From Candidatus Zixiibacteriota bacterium (lineage in GTDB: Bacteria > Zixibacteria > MSB-5A5 > GN15 > FEB-12), in NCBI GenBank assembly GCA_023132995.1, contig JAGLXI010000123.1:1-12961 (forward strand): a DNA stretch of 12,961 nucleotides, in the 5' to 3' direction. A program made the position numbers and the translations under genes. Of the stretch, positions 1 through 6,877 are shown one piece after another. The notes beneath the pieces are model-generated. The model searched no databases. It was not told the DNA's origin and was given only the letters and a program-made list of their open reading frames with translations. Positions within the stretch are counted from its first letter, which is position 1. The number at the start of each line of letters is the position of its first letter.

Positions 1-126
1 GTTGAAGAAGCGGGCGGCCGCGTCACCCGTCTAAGCGGTGACGCCTATTCCATTTCTGACAAAGACATCCTCGCCAGCAACAGCCGCATTCACAAGCAAA
101 TGCAGGCGATCCTGACCGGAAAGTGA
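1..126 (+). CDS. Inositol monophosphatase family protein, C-terminal end (partial)
   Basis: The frame is open from base 1 to a TGA at 124-126 and encodes 41 residues, beginning VEEAGGRVTRLSGDAYSI and continuing to 'ILASNSRIHKQM' near the end. This matches the C-terminus of the inositol-1-monophosphatase (SuhB/IMPase) family, in which 'VxEAGG.vtd..G' is followed by '.iLAsN..ih..l'. Family members are Mg2+-dependent sugar or inositol phosphate phosphatases in the cytoplasm. The metal-binding motifs lie upstream of the window, so substrate and activity cannot be judged. It reads in the same direction as glmM, but a separate promoter lies between them. The family assignment is fairly secure despite the short length. 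Confidence 0.75.
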   Translation, partial: VEEAGGRVTRLSGDAYSISDKDILASNSRIHKQMQAILTGK

Positions 127-153
127 GCCCGGCTCGGGACTGGTAGTTTCACA

Positions 154-165
154 GTTTTGCAAAAC
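154..165. repeat. Perfect 12-bp palindrome upstream of the glmM promoter
   Basis: GTTTTGCAAAAC is its own reverse complement. It ends 3 bp before the -35 hexamer of the promoter proposed for glmM-glmS. Palindromes of this size next to a promoter are typical of sites for dimeric regulators. No regulator is identified, and a 12-bp palindrome can arise by chance. Confidence 0.35.
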
Positions 166-168
166 GCC

Positions 169-197
169 TTGGATTTAGTTGCCGTGGTCGCTATAAT
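169..197 (+). promoter_or_regulatory. Sigma70-type promoter for glmM-glmS
   Basis: TTGGAT at 169-174 and a perfect TATAAT at 192-197 are separated by 17 bp, the ideal spacing. The -35 is weak (TTG only). Transcription would start near 204 and leave a leader of about 40 nt before the ATG at 245. The promoter lies in the only sizeable gap between the phosphatase gene and glmM. Confidence 0.6.
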
Positions 198-244
198 CGG
201 TCAGGCAAAATGGAACTCCATACGATAATTGGTATAAGAGAAAT

Positions 245-1603
245 ATGTCTGCTAAAACACTGATAAAATCAACATCCGGCATACGCGGTATTGTCGGACG
301 CGGTCTGGACCCCTCGCTGGCGACAGCATACGGCGCGGCCTTCGGTAATCTCCTGAAGACAGGAACGGTCGTGGTGGGGCGTGACAGTCGCCCTTCCGGC
401 GAGATGCTCGTGCGCTCAGTAGTGGCCGGGTTAATGTCGGTCGGCATGGACGTCGTTGAAATCGGTATTGTCCCCACGCCAACGGTGGAAATCGCTGTCG
501 CAAAGCTGAAGGCCGCTGGTGGTATCTGCGTCACCGCTTCGCATAACCCGGCTGAGTGGAACGCGCTGAAGTTCTTTGGCAATCGCGGGGAATTCATCAC
601 GGCGGCTCAGTTCCGGAAACTCGAGCGCATATTTGACTCCGGCAAATTCGCCTGCAAACCAGCCGCCCGGCTGGGTACGGTTGAGTTCCAGGGCCGATGG
701 ATCGACGAGCATATCAGGATGACGCTCGCAGCCGTCGCCGTCAATCGGACGGCCGTACGGAAGCGCCGCTTCAGAGTTGTCGTGGATGCCATCAACGGCG
801 CCGGCTCACAGGCGCTGCCGACCCTGCTGGAAAGGCTCGGAGTGACGGTAATCAGGATCAACTGCAAAAACGACGGCGATTTCGTTCACGAGCCGGAACC
901 GGCCCCGCAAAACCTGTCTCAACTGGCGCGCACGGTCAAACGCCACAAGGCCGACTTGGGCATGGCCTGCGACCCCGACGCCGACCGGCTGGCGCTTGTC
1001 GATGAAACGGGCCATCCCATTGGCGAAGAACTGACTCTTGCGATCGCTGTTCGGCAGGTTCTCAGAAAGGTCAAGGGTCCGGTTGTGATAAACCTGTCAA
1101 CATCGAAAGTGACTGCCGACACGGCGCAGGCGGCAGGTTCGCGAGTGTATTATTCCAAAGTGGGGGAAGCCAACGTCGTGGAGATGATGCGTGCGAAGAA
1201 GGCCGTCATCGGCGGCGAGGGCAACGGCGGCGTGATCTACCCGTCGTTTCATGCCGGGCGCGATTCACTGATTGCGGCTGCCCTGGTGCTCTCATGCCTG
1301 GCCAAGGAGCGGTGCCACACGTCCGCGCTTGCGTCAACCTTTCCCGCGTATTATATTATGAAGTCCAAGGCACGGCTTACGGCCGACTTCGCCGGGCGGC
1401 TGAAGAAGCTCGAAAAAGAAGCCCCCAAGTGGCTCGGCCCGGCGACTGTTGACTGCAAGGATGGGTTGCGTTTTGATTTCCAGCGGGGTTGGTTGCAGGT
1501 CCGTTCTTCCAATACGGAGCCGATCTTTCGGCTGATTGTGGAAACGGATAATCCCGGGCTGACCAGGGATCTGTCACGGAAGGTGATAAAGCTGTTTAGC
1601 TGA
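245..1603 (+). CDS. glmM: Phosphoglucosamine mutase (phosphohexomutase family)
   Basis: This 452-residue protein has every landmark of the alpha-D-phosphohexomutase family. The phosphoserine loop TASHNP is at residues 97-102 with active serine 99. The Mg2+ site DPDADR is at 243-248, the sugar-binding loop GGEGNGG at 323-329, and the phosphate-binding loop RSSNTEP at 420-426. The length is normal for GlmM (about 445). The family interconverts hexose 1- and 6-phosphates. The adjacent glmS argues for glucosamine-6-P to glucosamine-1-P, feeding UDP-GlcNAc synthesis in the cytoplasm. The loop context 'TASHNPAEWNALKF' resembles archaeal-type GlmM/phosphomannomutase more than the E. coli 'SASHNP' form, so phosphomannomutase or phosphoglucomutase activity is possible. 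The ATG follows a weak purine-rich site (aagaga). Only 15 bp separate the stop from glmS, which indicates one operon. Confidence 0.88.
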   Translation: MSAKTLIKSTSGIRGIVGRGLDPSLATAYGAAFGNLLKTGTVVVGRDSRPSGEMLVRSVVAGLMSVGMDVVEIGIVPTPTVEIAVAKLKAAGGICVTASHNPAEWNALKFFGNRGEFITAAQFRKLERIFDSGKFACKPAARLGTVEFQGRWIDEHIRMTLAAVAVNRTAVRKRRFRVVVDAINGAGSQALPTLLERLGVTVIRINCKNDGDFVHEPEPAPQNLSQLARTVKRHKADLGMACDPDADRLALVDETGHPIGEELTLAIAVRQVLRKVKGPVVINLSTSKVTADTAQAAGSRVYYSKVGEANVVEMMRAKKAVIGGEGNGGVIYPSFHAGRDSLIAAALVLSCLAKERCHTSALASTFPAYYIMKSKARLTADFAGRLKKLEKEAPKWLGPATVDCKDGLRFDFQRGWLQVRSSNTEPIFRLIVETDNPGLTRDLSRKVIKLFS

Positions 1604-1618
1604 TCAAAGGATACCGAT

Positions 1619-3445
1619 ATGTGTGGAATTGTAGGATACGTGGGATACAGGGAGGCGGTGCCGATCCTGATGAACGGCATCAAGCGGCTGGAGTATCGCG
1701 GGTATGATTCGGCGGGCATTGCCCTCCTGACTGAAGGCGGCCTGATGGTGGCCAAGTCGGCCGGCAAGATCGAGCGGCTGGAGGAGAGGATCGCCGGCGT
1801 GGATTGCCGGTGCACGCATGGCATCGCTCACACTCGCTGGGCGACCCACGGCGAACCCAGCCAGCTTAACGCTCATCCGCACACGGACGCCGACCAGACC
1901 ATGGCGCTGGTCCACAACGGCATCATTGAAAATTACCGAGCCCTGCGGGAGTACCTCCTCAGGCAGGGATACGACGTCCGCACCGACACCGATACGGAAA
2001 TGCTGGTGCACCTGATCCGGCTCAATTACAGGGGCGACCTGACCGAGGCCGTTCGCAACGCTCTCAATTCCGTGGAAGGCACCTACGGTATTGCCGTCGT
2101 CTCGGTGGAGCATCCTGACACGCTGGTGGCCGCCAGGATGGGTTCACCGCTGGTGGTGGGCTACGGCGATGGTGAGAACTACGTGGCTTCCGACGTCTCC
2201 GCCATTCTGGAGCACACCAACCGTGTGGTCTATCTCGAAGACGGTGAAATAGCGACTGTGACTGCAAGCGGCGCCGAAATAACAAACATGGAGAATATCA
2301 GGATCGACCATCCGGTGGAAGAGATCGGCTGGACTCTTGATCAGATCGAGAAAGAAGGCTACGACCATTTCATGCTCAAGGAAATCCATGAGCAGCCAGC
2401 CACACTTCCCAATGCCTTTCGCGGTCGCCTCAACTACGAGGAGGGGATTCCCCGCCTCAACGGTCTCAACCTGCAATATGATGAGTTGCGCCGCATTCGG
2501 AGAATCATTATCACCGCCTGCGGCACGTCGTGGCACGCAGCCCTGATCGGCGAATACATGATCGAGGAACTCGCCCGCGTATCAGTGGAGGTGGAGTATG
2601 CCTCCGAGTTCCGTTACCGGTCTCCAGTCATCGATGACAACACCACCCTCTTTGCCCTGAGTCAGTCGGGCGAAACAGCCGACACCCTGGCGGCTATGCG
2701 CGAGGCTCAGAAGCGAGGCGCAACCGCGCTGGGCCTGGTCAACGTGGTGGGATCGACTATCGCGCGTGAATCTGACGGCGGTGTCCATATCCACGCCGGC
2801 CCGGAAATCGGTGTCGCCTCGACCAAGGCCTTCACCTCGCACGTCATGGTGTTGGCGCTTATCGCAACGCTTTTAGGACGTATGCGTCACCTGTCGGTGC
2901 AGCAGGGCCGGGAAATAATCGACGCCATTCAGAAAATCCCCGACAAGGTTCGGACGATTCTTCAGATGGAACAACAAATCAAGGCGATTGCCTCGGAATA
3001 CTACCAGATGAACAACTTCCTCTATCTCGGGCGCGGCATCAATTTCCCGGTAGCTCTTGAGGGCGCTTTGAAGCTCAAAGAGATATCATACATACATGCC
3101 GAGGGTTACCCTGCGGCCGAAATGAAGCACGGGCCGATCGCCCTGATCGATCAGAACATGCCGGTCGTTGTCATCGCCCTGAAGGACCCCGTCTATGACA
3201 AGGTCATGTCGAATATCGCCGAAGTGCGCGCCCGCCACGGCCGTATTATTGCAATCGCCACCGAGGGTGACACTGAGATTGCCGACCGCGTCAATCATGT
3301 TCTATACATTCCAAAGACCAACCGTCTCCTGACACCGTTGTTGTCGGTTATCCCCCTGCAGCTTCTGGCCTATCATATCGCCGTCATGCGTGGCTGTCAT
3401 GTCGACCAGCCGCGCAACCTGGCCAAATCAGTGACGGTGGAATAG
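1619..3445 (+). CDS. glmS: Glutamine--fructose-6-phosphate aminotransferase (isomerizing)
   Basis: This 608-residue protein is full length (E. coli GlmS is 609). It makes glucosamine-6-phosphate from fructose-6-phosphate and glutamine, the entry step of amino-sugar synthesis. The N-terminal glutaminase half starts MCGIVGYVG with Cys2 as the nucleophile after Met removal. It continues with YRGYDSAG (27-34), HTRWATHG (71-78), HNGIIENY (99-106) and TDTEML (124-129). The isomerase half has two SIS domains, with ACGTSWHA (300-307), SQSGETADT (348-356), the catalytic 'KLKEISYIHAE' containing Glu488, KHGPIAL with His504, and the C-terminal loop PRNLAKSVTVE with Lys603. AAAGG at 1606-1610 sits 8 nt before the ATG. 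The 15-bp gap to glmM leaves no room for a glmS ribozyme, so control by that riboswitch is absent here. Confidence 0.97.
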   Translation: MCGIVGYVGYREAVPILMNGIKRLEYRGYDSAGIALLTEGGLMVAKSAGKIERLEERIAGVDCRCTHGIAHTRWATHGEPSQLNAHPHTDADQTMALVHNGIIENYRALREYLLRQGYDVRTDTDTEMLVHLIRLNYRGDLTEAVRNALNSVEGTYGIAVVSVEHPDTLVAARMGSPLVVGYGDGENYVASDVSAILEHTNRVVYLEDGEIATVTASGAEITNMENIRIDHPVEEIGWTLDQIEKEGYDHFMLKEIHEQPATLPNAFRGRLNYEEGIPRLNGLNLQYDELRRIRRIIITACGTSWHAALIGEYMIEELARVSVEVEYASEFRYRSPVIDDNTTLFALSQSGETADTLAAMREAQKRGATALGLVNVVGSTIARESDGGVHIHAGPEIGVASTKAFTSHVMVLALIATLLGRMRHLSVQQGREIIDAIQKIPDKVRTILQMEQQIKAIASEYYQMNNFLYLGRGINFPVALEGALKLKEISYIHAEGYPAAEMKHGPIALIDQNMPVVVIALKDPVYDKVMSNIAEVRARHGRIIAIATEGDTEIADRVNHVLYIPKTNRLLTPLLSVIPLQLLAYHIAVMRGCHVDQPRNLAKSVTVE

Positions 3446-3543
3446 GCCATATCCGTCACCAGTGACGTGATCCGGTTGATATAGACACCCCCCCGGCGTT
3501 GAGGCAAAATCACTCCACCGGGTATTCATCGGAAAAACCGTAA

Positions 3544-3560
3544 GCGCCGGACACCGGCGC
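3544..3560. other. GC-rich hairpin between glmS and the GNAT gene
   Basis: GCGCCGG, a 3-nt loop ACA, then CCGGCGC form a perfect 7-bp stem about 100 bp after the glmS stop. No T-tract follows on the plus strand, and no clear one exists on the minus strand. It could slow or end transcription from glmS but does not meet the criteria for an intrinsic terminator. The next promoter elements begin a few bases later. Confidence 0.4.
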
Positions 3561-3571
3561 CGCGTTGACGC

Positions 3572-3600
3572 TTGCCCGCCCCCGCCCTTCAATGTATATT
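3572..3600 (+). promoter_or_regulatory. Probable promoter of the GNAT acetyltransferase gene
   Basis: TTGCCC at 3572-3577 and TATATT at 3595-3600 are spaced by 17 bp, with a TG directly before the -10 element. Transcription would begin near 3607, giving a 24-nt leader with CAGGGAG as ribosome site before the ATG at 3631. A better -35 match, TTGACG at 3565, lies 24 bp from the -10, which is too far for a standard sigma70 promoter. The site supports the short start of the downstream gene, because longer starts would overlap the promoter. Confidence 0.5.
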
Positions 3601-3630
3601 GGCCGTCGAGAAACCAGGGAGTCTGAATTG

Positions 3631-4116
3631 ATGGAACCTGCTCGCGCAAAAGCTGACATTATCCCGTATAGCGCCGAGTACTCCGGCCAGGTCCGTTCGT
3701 GGATCGACTCGGAGGAAACGTATCGCTATGTGTGCCGGGGGCAGGAGTTTCCGCCACCCGAGGATATTGTCGATTCGTGGCAGCGTTCCGGGGTAACATC
3801 CCATCTTCTCTTTTCCCAGAGCAAGCCGGTGGCCTACGGTGAGCTTTGGGAAAGACCGCTGGAGATGGCCGTCGAGATAGCGCACCTGATTGTCGATCCA
3901 TACAAGCGCGCCCGCGGCTACGGGGTTAAGATGCTGGAGTTGCTCTATCAGCGGGCCGCCCACAGAGAGAACGTGGCCAAAGTAGTCCTGAATCTCTATG
4001 GCGAGAACGAGATTGCCCTGGGGTGTTATCTGAAAGCCGGTTTCGAGATAACCGGAACGTCAAGCTACACGGTCGGCCTGAGGATGGTTCGGATGGTGAA
4101 ACAGTCCGACAAATGA
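3631..4116 (+). CDS. GNAT-family N-acetyltransferase
   Basis: This 161-residue protein has the acetyl-CoA-binding motif A of the GNAT fold. 'AHLIVDPYKRARGYGVKML' spans residues 84-102, with the R/Q-x-x-G-x-G pyrophosphate loop as RARGYG (93-98). It is followed by the C-terminal 'NEIALGCYLKAGFE' (126-139), the usual NxxAxxxYxxxGF motif B. The substrate cannot be told; relatives acetylate protein N-termini, amino sugars, antibiotics or polyamines. The ATG at 3631 was chosen because CAGGGAG lies about 9 nt upstream. The frame runs back to a TTG at 3565, but that stretch contains the likely promoter. The next gene begins 53 bp downstream on the same strand and may be cotranscribed. Confidence 0.85.
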   Translation: MEPARAKADIIPYSAEYSGQVRSWIDSEETYRYVCRGQEFPPPEDIVDSWQRSGVTSHLLFSQSKPVAYGELWERPLEMAVEIAHLIVDPYKRARGYGVKMLELLYQRAAHRENVAKVVLNLYGENEIALGCYLKAGFEITGTSSYTVGLRMVRMVKQSDK

Positions 4117-4169
4117 TCTGCGCAAATACATAAAGCCTGCAATTAATAAACTGTTGGAAGGATTGAGTG

Positions 4170-4955
4170 ATGAGCGAATACAATAACCTGCTGGTGGAGA
4201 CTAAGGGGGCGGTGTTGATCGTCAGGATTAACCGGGAGCGCGCTCTTAACGCGTTGAACCTTGAAACCGTGGCCGAACTGCAGCAGCTTTTCGACTCCTA
4301 CCGGGACAACAACAGTATCGTCTGCGTGATAGTCACCGGCGCCGGTGAGAAAGCCTTTGTGGCTGGCGCTGATATCAAGGAGCTGGCCGATCTGGACAGC
4401 AGTTCCGGAGTTGACCTTGCGGCAAAGGGACAGCACCTGATGATGACGATTCAGGATTTTCCCCGGCCGGTTATTGCCGCTGTGAACGGATTCGCCTTAG
4501 GTGGCGGGACCGAGTTGGCTATGGCCTGCGATATCCGCCTGGCCTCCGAAAAAGCTAAGTTCGGCCAGCCGGAGGTGAGCCTGGGGCTGATTCCCGGTTA
4601 CGGTGGAACACAGAGGCTGTCCCGTCTGGTGGGCCGCGGCAAAGCGTTGCAGTTGATTCTCAGCGGCGAGATGATCGGCGCTGCGGAAGCATATCGGATC
4701 GGCCTGGCAGACGAAGTCTATTCGCCCGAGGAACTCATGGACAAGGCCGTAAAACTGGCCGAGTTGATCGGCTCCAAGGGGCCGGTGGCTGTGACCCTGG
4801 CCAAAGAGAGCATCAATCGCGGGCTGGATGTCTCGCTGCCGAAAGGATGCGATCTGGAAAAAGCCAACTTCGGCTCGGTCTGCGGCTCTGAGGACAAGAA
4901 CGAGGGTACGCGCGCATTCCTCGACAAACGCAAGGCGGAGTTCAAGGGACGCTGA
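4170..4955 (+). CDS. Enoyl-CoA hydratase/isomerase family protein (crotonase)
   Basis: This 261-residue protein is a complete crotonase, normal in length. Features are the oxyanion-hole segment AGADIKEL (65-72), GFALGGGTELAMACD (107-121) with Glu115, and FGQPEVSLGLIPGYGGTQRL (131-150) with Glu135. The two glutamates match the catalytic pair of rat enoyl-CoA hydratase (Glu144 and Glu164), so true hydratase activity on short-chain enoyl-CoA is plausible, in beta-oxidation or in butyryl/crotonyl-CoA metabolism. Both glutamates are present but no neighbouring gene identifies the pathway, so the substrate is open. The start is the ATG at 4170 with GGAAGG at 4156-4161, 8 nt upstream. A GTG one codon earlier (4167) is a less well-spaced alternative. 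The gene ends convergently with the minus-strand gene at 5043, with no clear terminator between them. Confidence 0.9.
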   Translation: MSEYNNLLVETKGAVLIVRINRERALNALNLETVAELQQLFDSYRDNNSIVCVIVTGAGEKAFVAGADIKELADLDSSSGVDLAAKGQHLMMTIQDFPRPVIAAVNGFALGGGTELAMACDIRLASEKAKFGQPEVSLGLIPGYGGTQRLSRLVGRGKALQLILSGEMIGAAEAYRIGLADEVYSPEELMDKAVKLAELIGSKGPVAVTLAKESINRGLDVSLPKGCDLEKANFGSVCGSEDKNEGTRAFLDKRKAEFKGR

Positions 4956-5042
4956 TTCGGCGAGACCTTGACACTGTAATCTAACAGCCGTTGCCGACCA
5001 CGCGTGTGGCAGGGCGGGATCGCGGGGATCACGCCGTTCCGT

Positions 5043-6122
5043 CTATGACACGGTTTCTTCCTTGCGGGATGGTTTCGCGTCGCGCGAGCGGTCCGTCACA
5101 CTGTCGGCATTGAGACTGACGCCGCTGTCGCTCGGTTTCTCCCCTTCGGATTCATCCGGCTCCCCCCGGCGTACTGTCGTCGCTCTTGGATCGGATTTCC
5201 TCATGCGATAGTATCCCTCCGGCATCTTCCCGAAGGCATTGATCAACTTGTCGTTGGAATTGTATGACTGGATCCGGTACCTGATGTAGTTTTTCATTTG
5301 GGGATAGCCGTCGAGATTTTCGATGGGCATGTTGAACGCGGCCAGGTGATTGCCGGCGCTCTTGGGGTCGGCTACTCGAATCAGAAGGAAATCCGTAGGG
5401 CAGATCCGACACTGCACACCCAGCTTGTTGAGGGAAGTTGCAAGACGCAGGGATTCATCATGGACTTCCTGAAGCCGGTTAGACATTGCCTCCGCATTCG
5501 TAAGCGTGGCCAGCATCGTCTTCTGGATGGTCAGCGAGATACGTTTCCCCTGGTGAGCGTGCTTGAGCCTCTCTATCGTGGATGGATTGGAGACGGCAAA
5601 ACCCGCATCGGAGGAATTGATTGAGAAGGAAGCAGTGAACGAGCGAAGAACCACGACGTTGCTCAGGACATCCAGCAGTGGAAGAGCACTAATGCCCCAA
5701 TAGTCAAAGTAGTACTCGTCCACTATCAACATCCCTTTGGGCACGGCGCGAGCCATTGCCTCAAGGTCGGCAACCGAGAAATTGGCTCCGGTGATGCGGT
5801 TGGGATTGGCCACGTAGATCACATCATGCGGCGATACTACCGAAGCCAGTACACTCTCCAGGTCGCCTGCGAACGGAGAGACTCCCAATTGTTCAGTTAG
5901 TGTTATCTCCGCCCGGTCGGCAGCCTGCGCCACCTCCGGTTCAACTTGGCCCGCACCAATCAACCGGGCTACAGGATGGTAATACAGACCGAGCAGATCT
6001 GTCAGGAAGTCCGTGAAATCTGCAAAGGGCACAATCATCGCCTTGTCGGCCATTACTTTGCGCGCGACTCGGGCCGTTAGGCCATCAAGACCGGCGCTGT
6101 AGGTAAGAGATCTGGACATCAT
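5043..6122 (-). CDS. HisC-like fold-type-I aminotransferase homologue lacking the PLP lysine
   Basis: The 359-residue product has the order of landmarks of class I/II (HisC/CobD-like) aminotransferases. 'YVANPNRITGANF' at 103-115 equals the NPNNPTG loop, 'LIVDEYYFDYWG' at 132-143 equals the D-E-A/Y-Y segment, and 'VVVLRSFTASFSINSSDAGFAV' falls at the site of the usual 'vvlRTlSKafglaGlRlGy'. The C-terminal 'NYIRYRIQSYNSNDKLI' (278-294) equals the region with the carboxylate-binding arginine. In the PLP region Ala164 stands where the Schiff-base lysine belongs and Asp172 where the PLP-phosphate arginine belongs. Ordinary transaminase activity is therefore unlikely; a binding or regulatory role is inferred. 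Residues from about 305 to the end form a polar, charged tail (many K, R, D, E, S), probably disordered. The start has ATGATG, GGAGG (6133-6137) and AGGA (6127-6130) upstream; 6119 is an equally possible start. It is transcribed alone and convergently with the crotonase gene. Confidence 0.8.
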   Translation of the reverse strand: MMSRSLTYSAGLDGLTARVARKVMADKAMIVPFADFTDFLTDLLGLYYHPVARLIGAGQVEPEVAQAADRAEITLTEQLGVSPFAGDLESVLASVVSPHDVIYVANPNRITGANFSVADLEAMARAVPKGMLIVDEYYFDYWGISALPLLDVLSNVVVLRSFTASFSINSSDAGFAVSNPSTIERLKHAHQGKRISLTIQKTMLATLTNAEAMSNRLQEVHDESLRLATSLNKLGVQCRICPTDFLLIRVADPKSAGNHLAAFNMPIENLDGYPQMKNYIRYRIQSYNSNDKLINAFGKMPEGYYRMRKSDPRATTVRRGEPDESEGEKPSDSGVSLNADSVTDRSRDAKPSRKEETVS

Positions 6123-6144
6123 AAGTTCCTATCCTCCGTTCAAG

Positions 6145-6173
6145 AGTATGGCTCTGTTTCCAGCCGTCGGCAA
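6145..6173 (-). promoter_or_regulatory. Possible promoter of the HisC-like gene
   Basis: Read on the minus strand, TTGCCG (6173-6168) and CATACT (6150-6145) are 17 bp apart, each matching four of six consensus bases. The predicted start near 6138 would give a very short leader containing the GGAGG ribosome site. This is a weak call based only on spacing and position. Confidence 0.3.
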
Positions 6174-6570
6174 ACGCAGCCCCGCGGTTCCACCGAAGTC
6201 CAATTCGTTGACAGGCACCAAGCGTCGAGTCAGCGGTATTCGGGAGATGGTGCACCATAGCCAATGTGGGCGTTGACGAGTGGTGATGCGGGGGCAACGG
6301 CCTCCAGTAAGAGGCTGTTGGAACGGTTGTTTCAACCAATGTTGGTCAGCTTTGTGAGTGTCTTCCATGACTTGCGAACTTTCCAGTCTATCGATCCGTG
6401 TGACAGCTTTGCAAACGGAGTGCCAAACGGTGCAATTCCTGAGTGGCCCTCCTAAGTTGTTGTCCTCGCGCGCGGAAGACGACACGTGCCAATCTGCGCC
6501 GTCGTGGATTTCGCCAGCATGGGCTGGTGGTGGGCAGCTCATTCCGTTTGCACTGGAACAGTTTTCCCAT

Positions 6571-6611
6571 GCAGAAAAGCCACCCGGGACACCATCGCAT
6601 CCCGGGTGGCT
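6571..6611 (-). terminator. Strong intrinsic terminator of the small minus-strand unit
   Basis: AGCCACCCGGGA (6578-6589) and TCCCGGGTGGCT (6600-6611) form a perfect 12-bp GC-rich stem with a 10-nt loop. On the minus strand the stem runs into TTTTCTGC, a short T-tract, as expected for Rho-independent termination. On the plus strand the stem is followed by AGGGGAGG, so it would not terminate there. The only candidate transcript it can serve is the small unit to its right, starting upstream of 6877. This is good evidence that the unit is really transcribed. Confidence 0.75.
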
Positions 6612-6713
6612 AGGGGAGGTGAGAAAATGAAATAAGGGTTACTTCGTGAATCTGGTTCCACATTCTCTTTGGGGGAGGCAAGCCTTGCCGACTTGCCCCG
6701 CTAACCTTTGGGC

Positions 6714-6783
6714 AGCACAGTCAAGGCTAACTCGTACCGCGGGCGGAGCGCGCCAAGCCGGTACGCATTTTCCTGTCTGTGCT
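6714..6783 (-). ncRNA. Extended imperfect hairpin in the small transcript
   Basis: Nested complementary arms are present: AGCACAG (6714-6720) with CTGTGCT (6777-6783), AGG (6724-6726) with CCT (6772-6774), CGTACCG (6733-6739) with CGGTACG (6759-6765), and an inner GGCG/CGCC pairing in the apical part. The internal loops are nearly symmetric, so the 70 nt fold into one rod. It begins 13 bp after the stop of the 26-codon ORF and before the terminator, so on the minus strand it would be the 3' untranslated part of that message. It could stabilise the RNA, control translation, or be a small RNA in its own right. The strand is inferred from the ORF and terminator; as DNA the structure is symmetric. 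Confidence 0.4.
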
Positions 6784-6796
6784 TTCGATCAGGCTC

Positions 6797-6877
6797 TCAC
6801 GCCACAACTGCTCTAAACCAGTGCAGCGAGACAAGCACAATGACCGCTATCAGCCAAATGAGAGCTTGTTTTTTCAT
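6797..6877 (-). CDS. 26-residue hydrophobic single-helix peptide (candidate small membrane protein)
   Basis: The ORF encodes 26 residues starting MKKQALIWL, with an uninterrupted hydrophobic core (residues 5-18) and ending WFRAVVA before TGA. A lysine pair at the N-terminus followed by a helix-length apolar stretch suggests a one-pass inner-membrane peptide or a bare signal sequence. The leader reads AGGAAGGTGAGG directly before the ATG, a strong anti-Shine-Dalgarno match, though AGGTGA is only 2 nt from the start and AGGA is 8 nt away. A structured 3' region and an intrinsic terminator at 6571-6611 follow. Small hydrophobic peptides of this size occur as type I toxins (Ibs, TisB class), stress peptides and leader peptides. 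Alternatively it is the signal peptide left from a decayed secreted-protein gene. No homologue is recognised by eye. Confidence 0.5.
   Translation of the reverse strand: MKKQALIWLIAVIVLVSLHWFRAVVA

Noticed and set aside
175..600. Antisense frames over glmM and other genes
   Set aside because: These long open frames are shadows of G+C-rich coding sequence, lack ribosome sites and overlap genes with clear protein motifs.
1604..1618. glmS ribozyme/riboswitch
   Set aside because: Only 15 bp separate glmM from glmS, far too short for the ribozyme.
3454..3467. CGTCAC-CA-GTGACG inverted repeat after glmS
   Set aside because: The 2-nt loop is too small for a hairpin, there is no T-tract, and a related GTGACGG occurs by chance in the end of glmS. 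It could be an operator, but nothing supports that.
4992..5011. Possible bidirectional terminator between the crotonase and HisC-like genes
   Set aside because: CCAC-GCGT-GTGG and TGCC/GGCA give only short, competing stems with mismatches and no T-tract on either strand.
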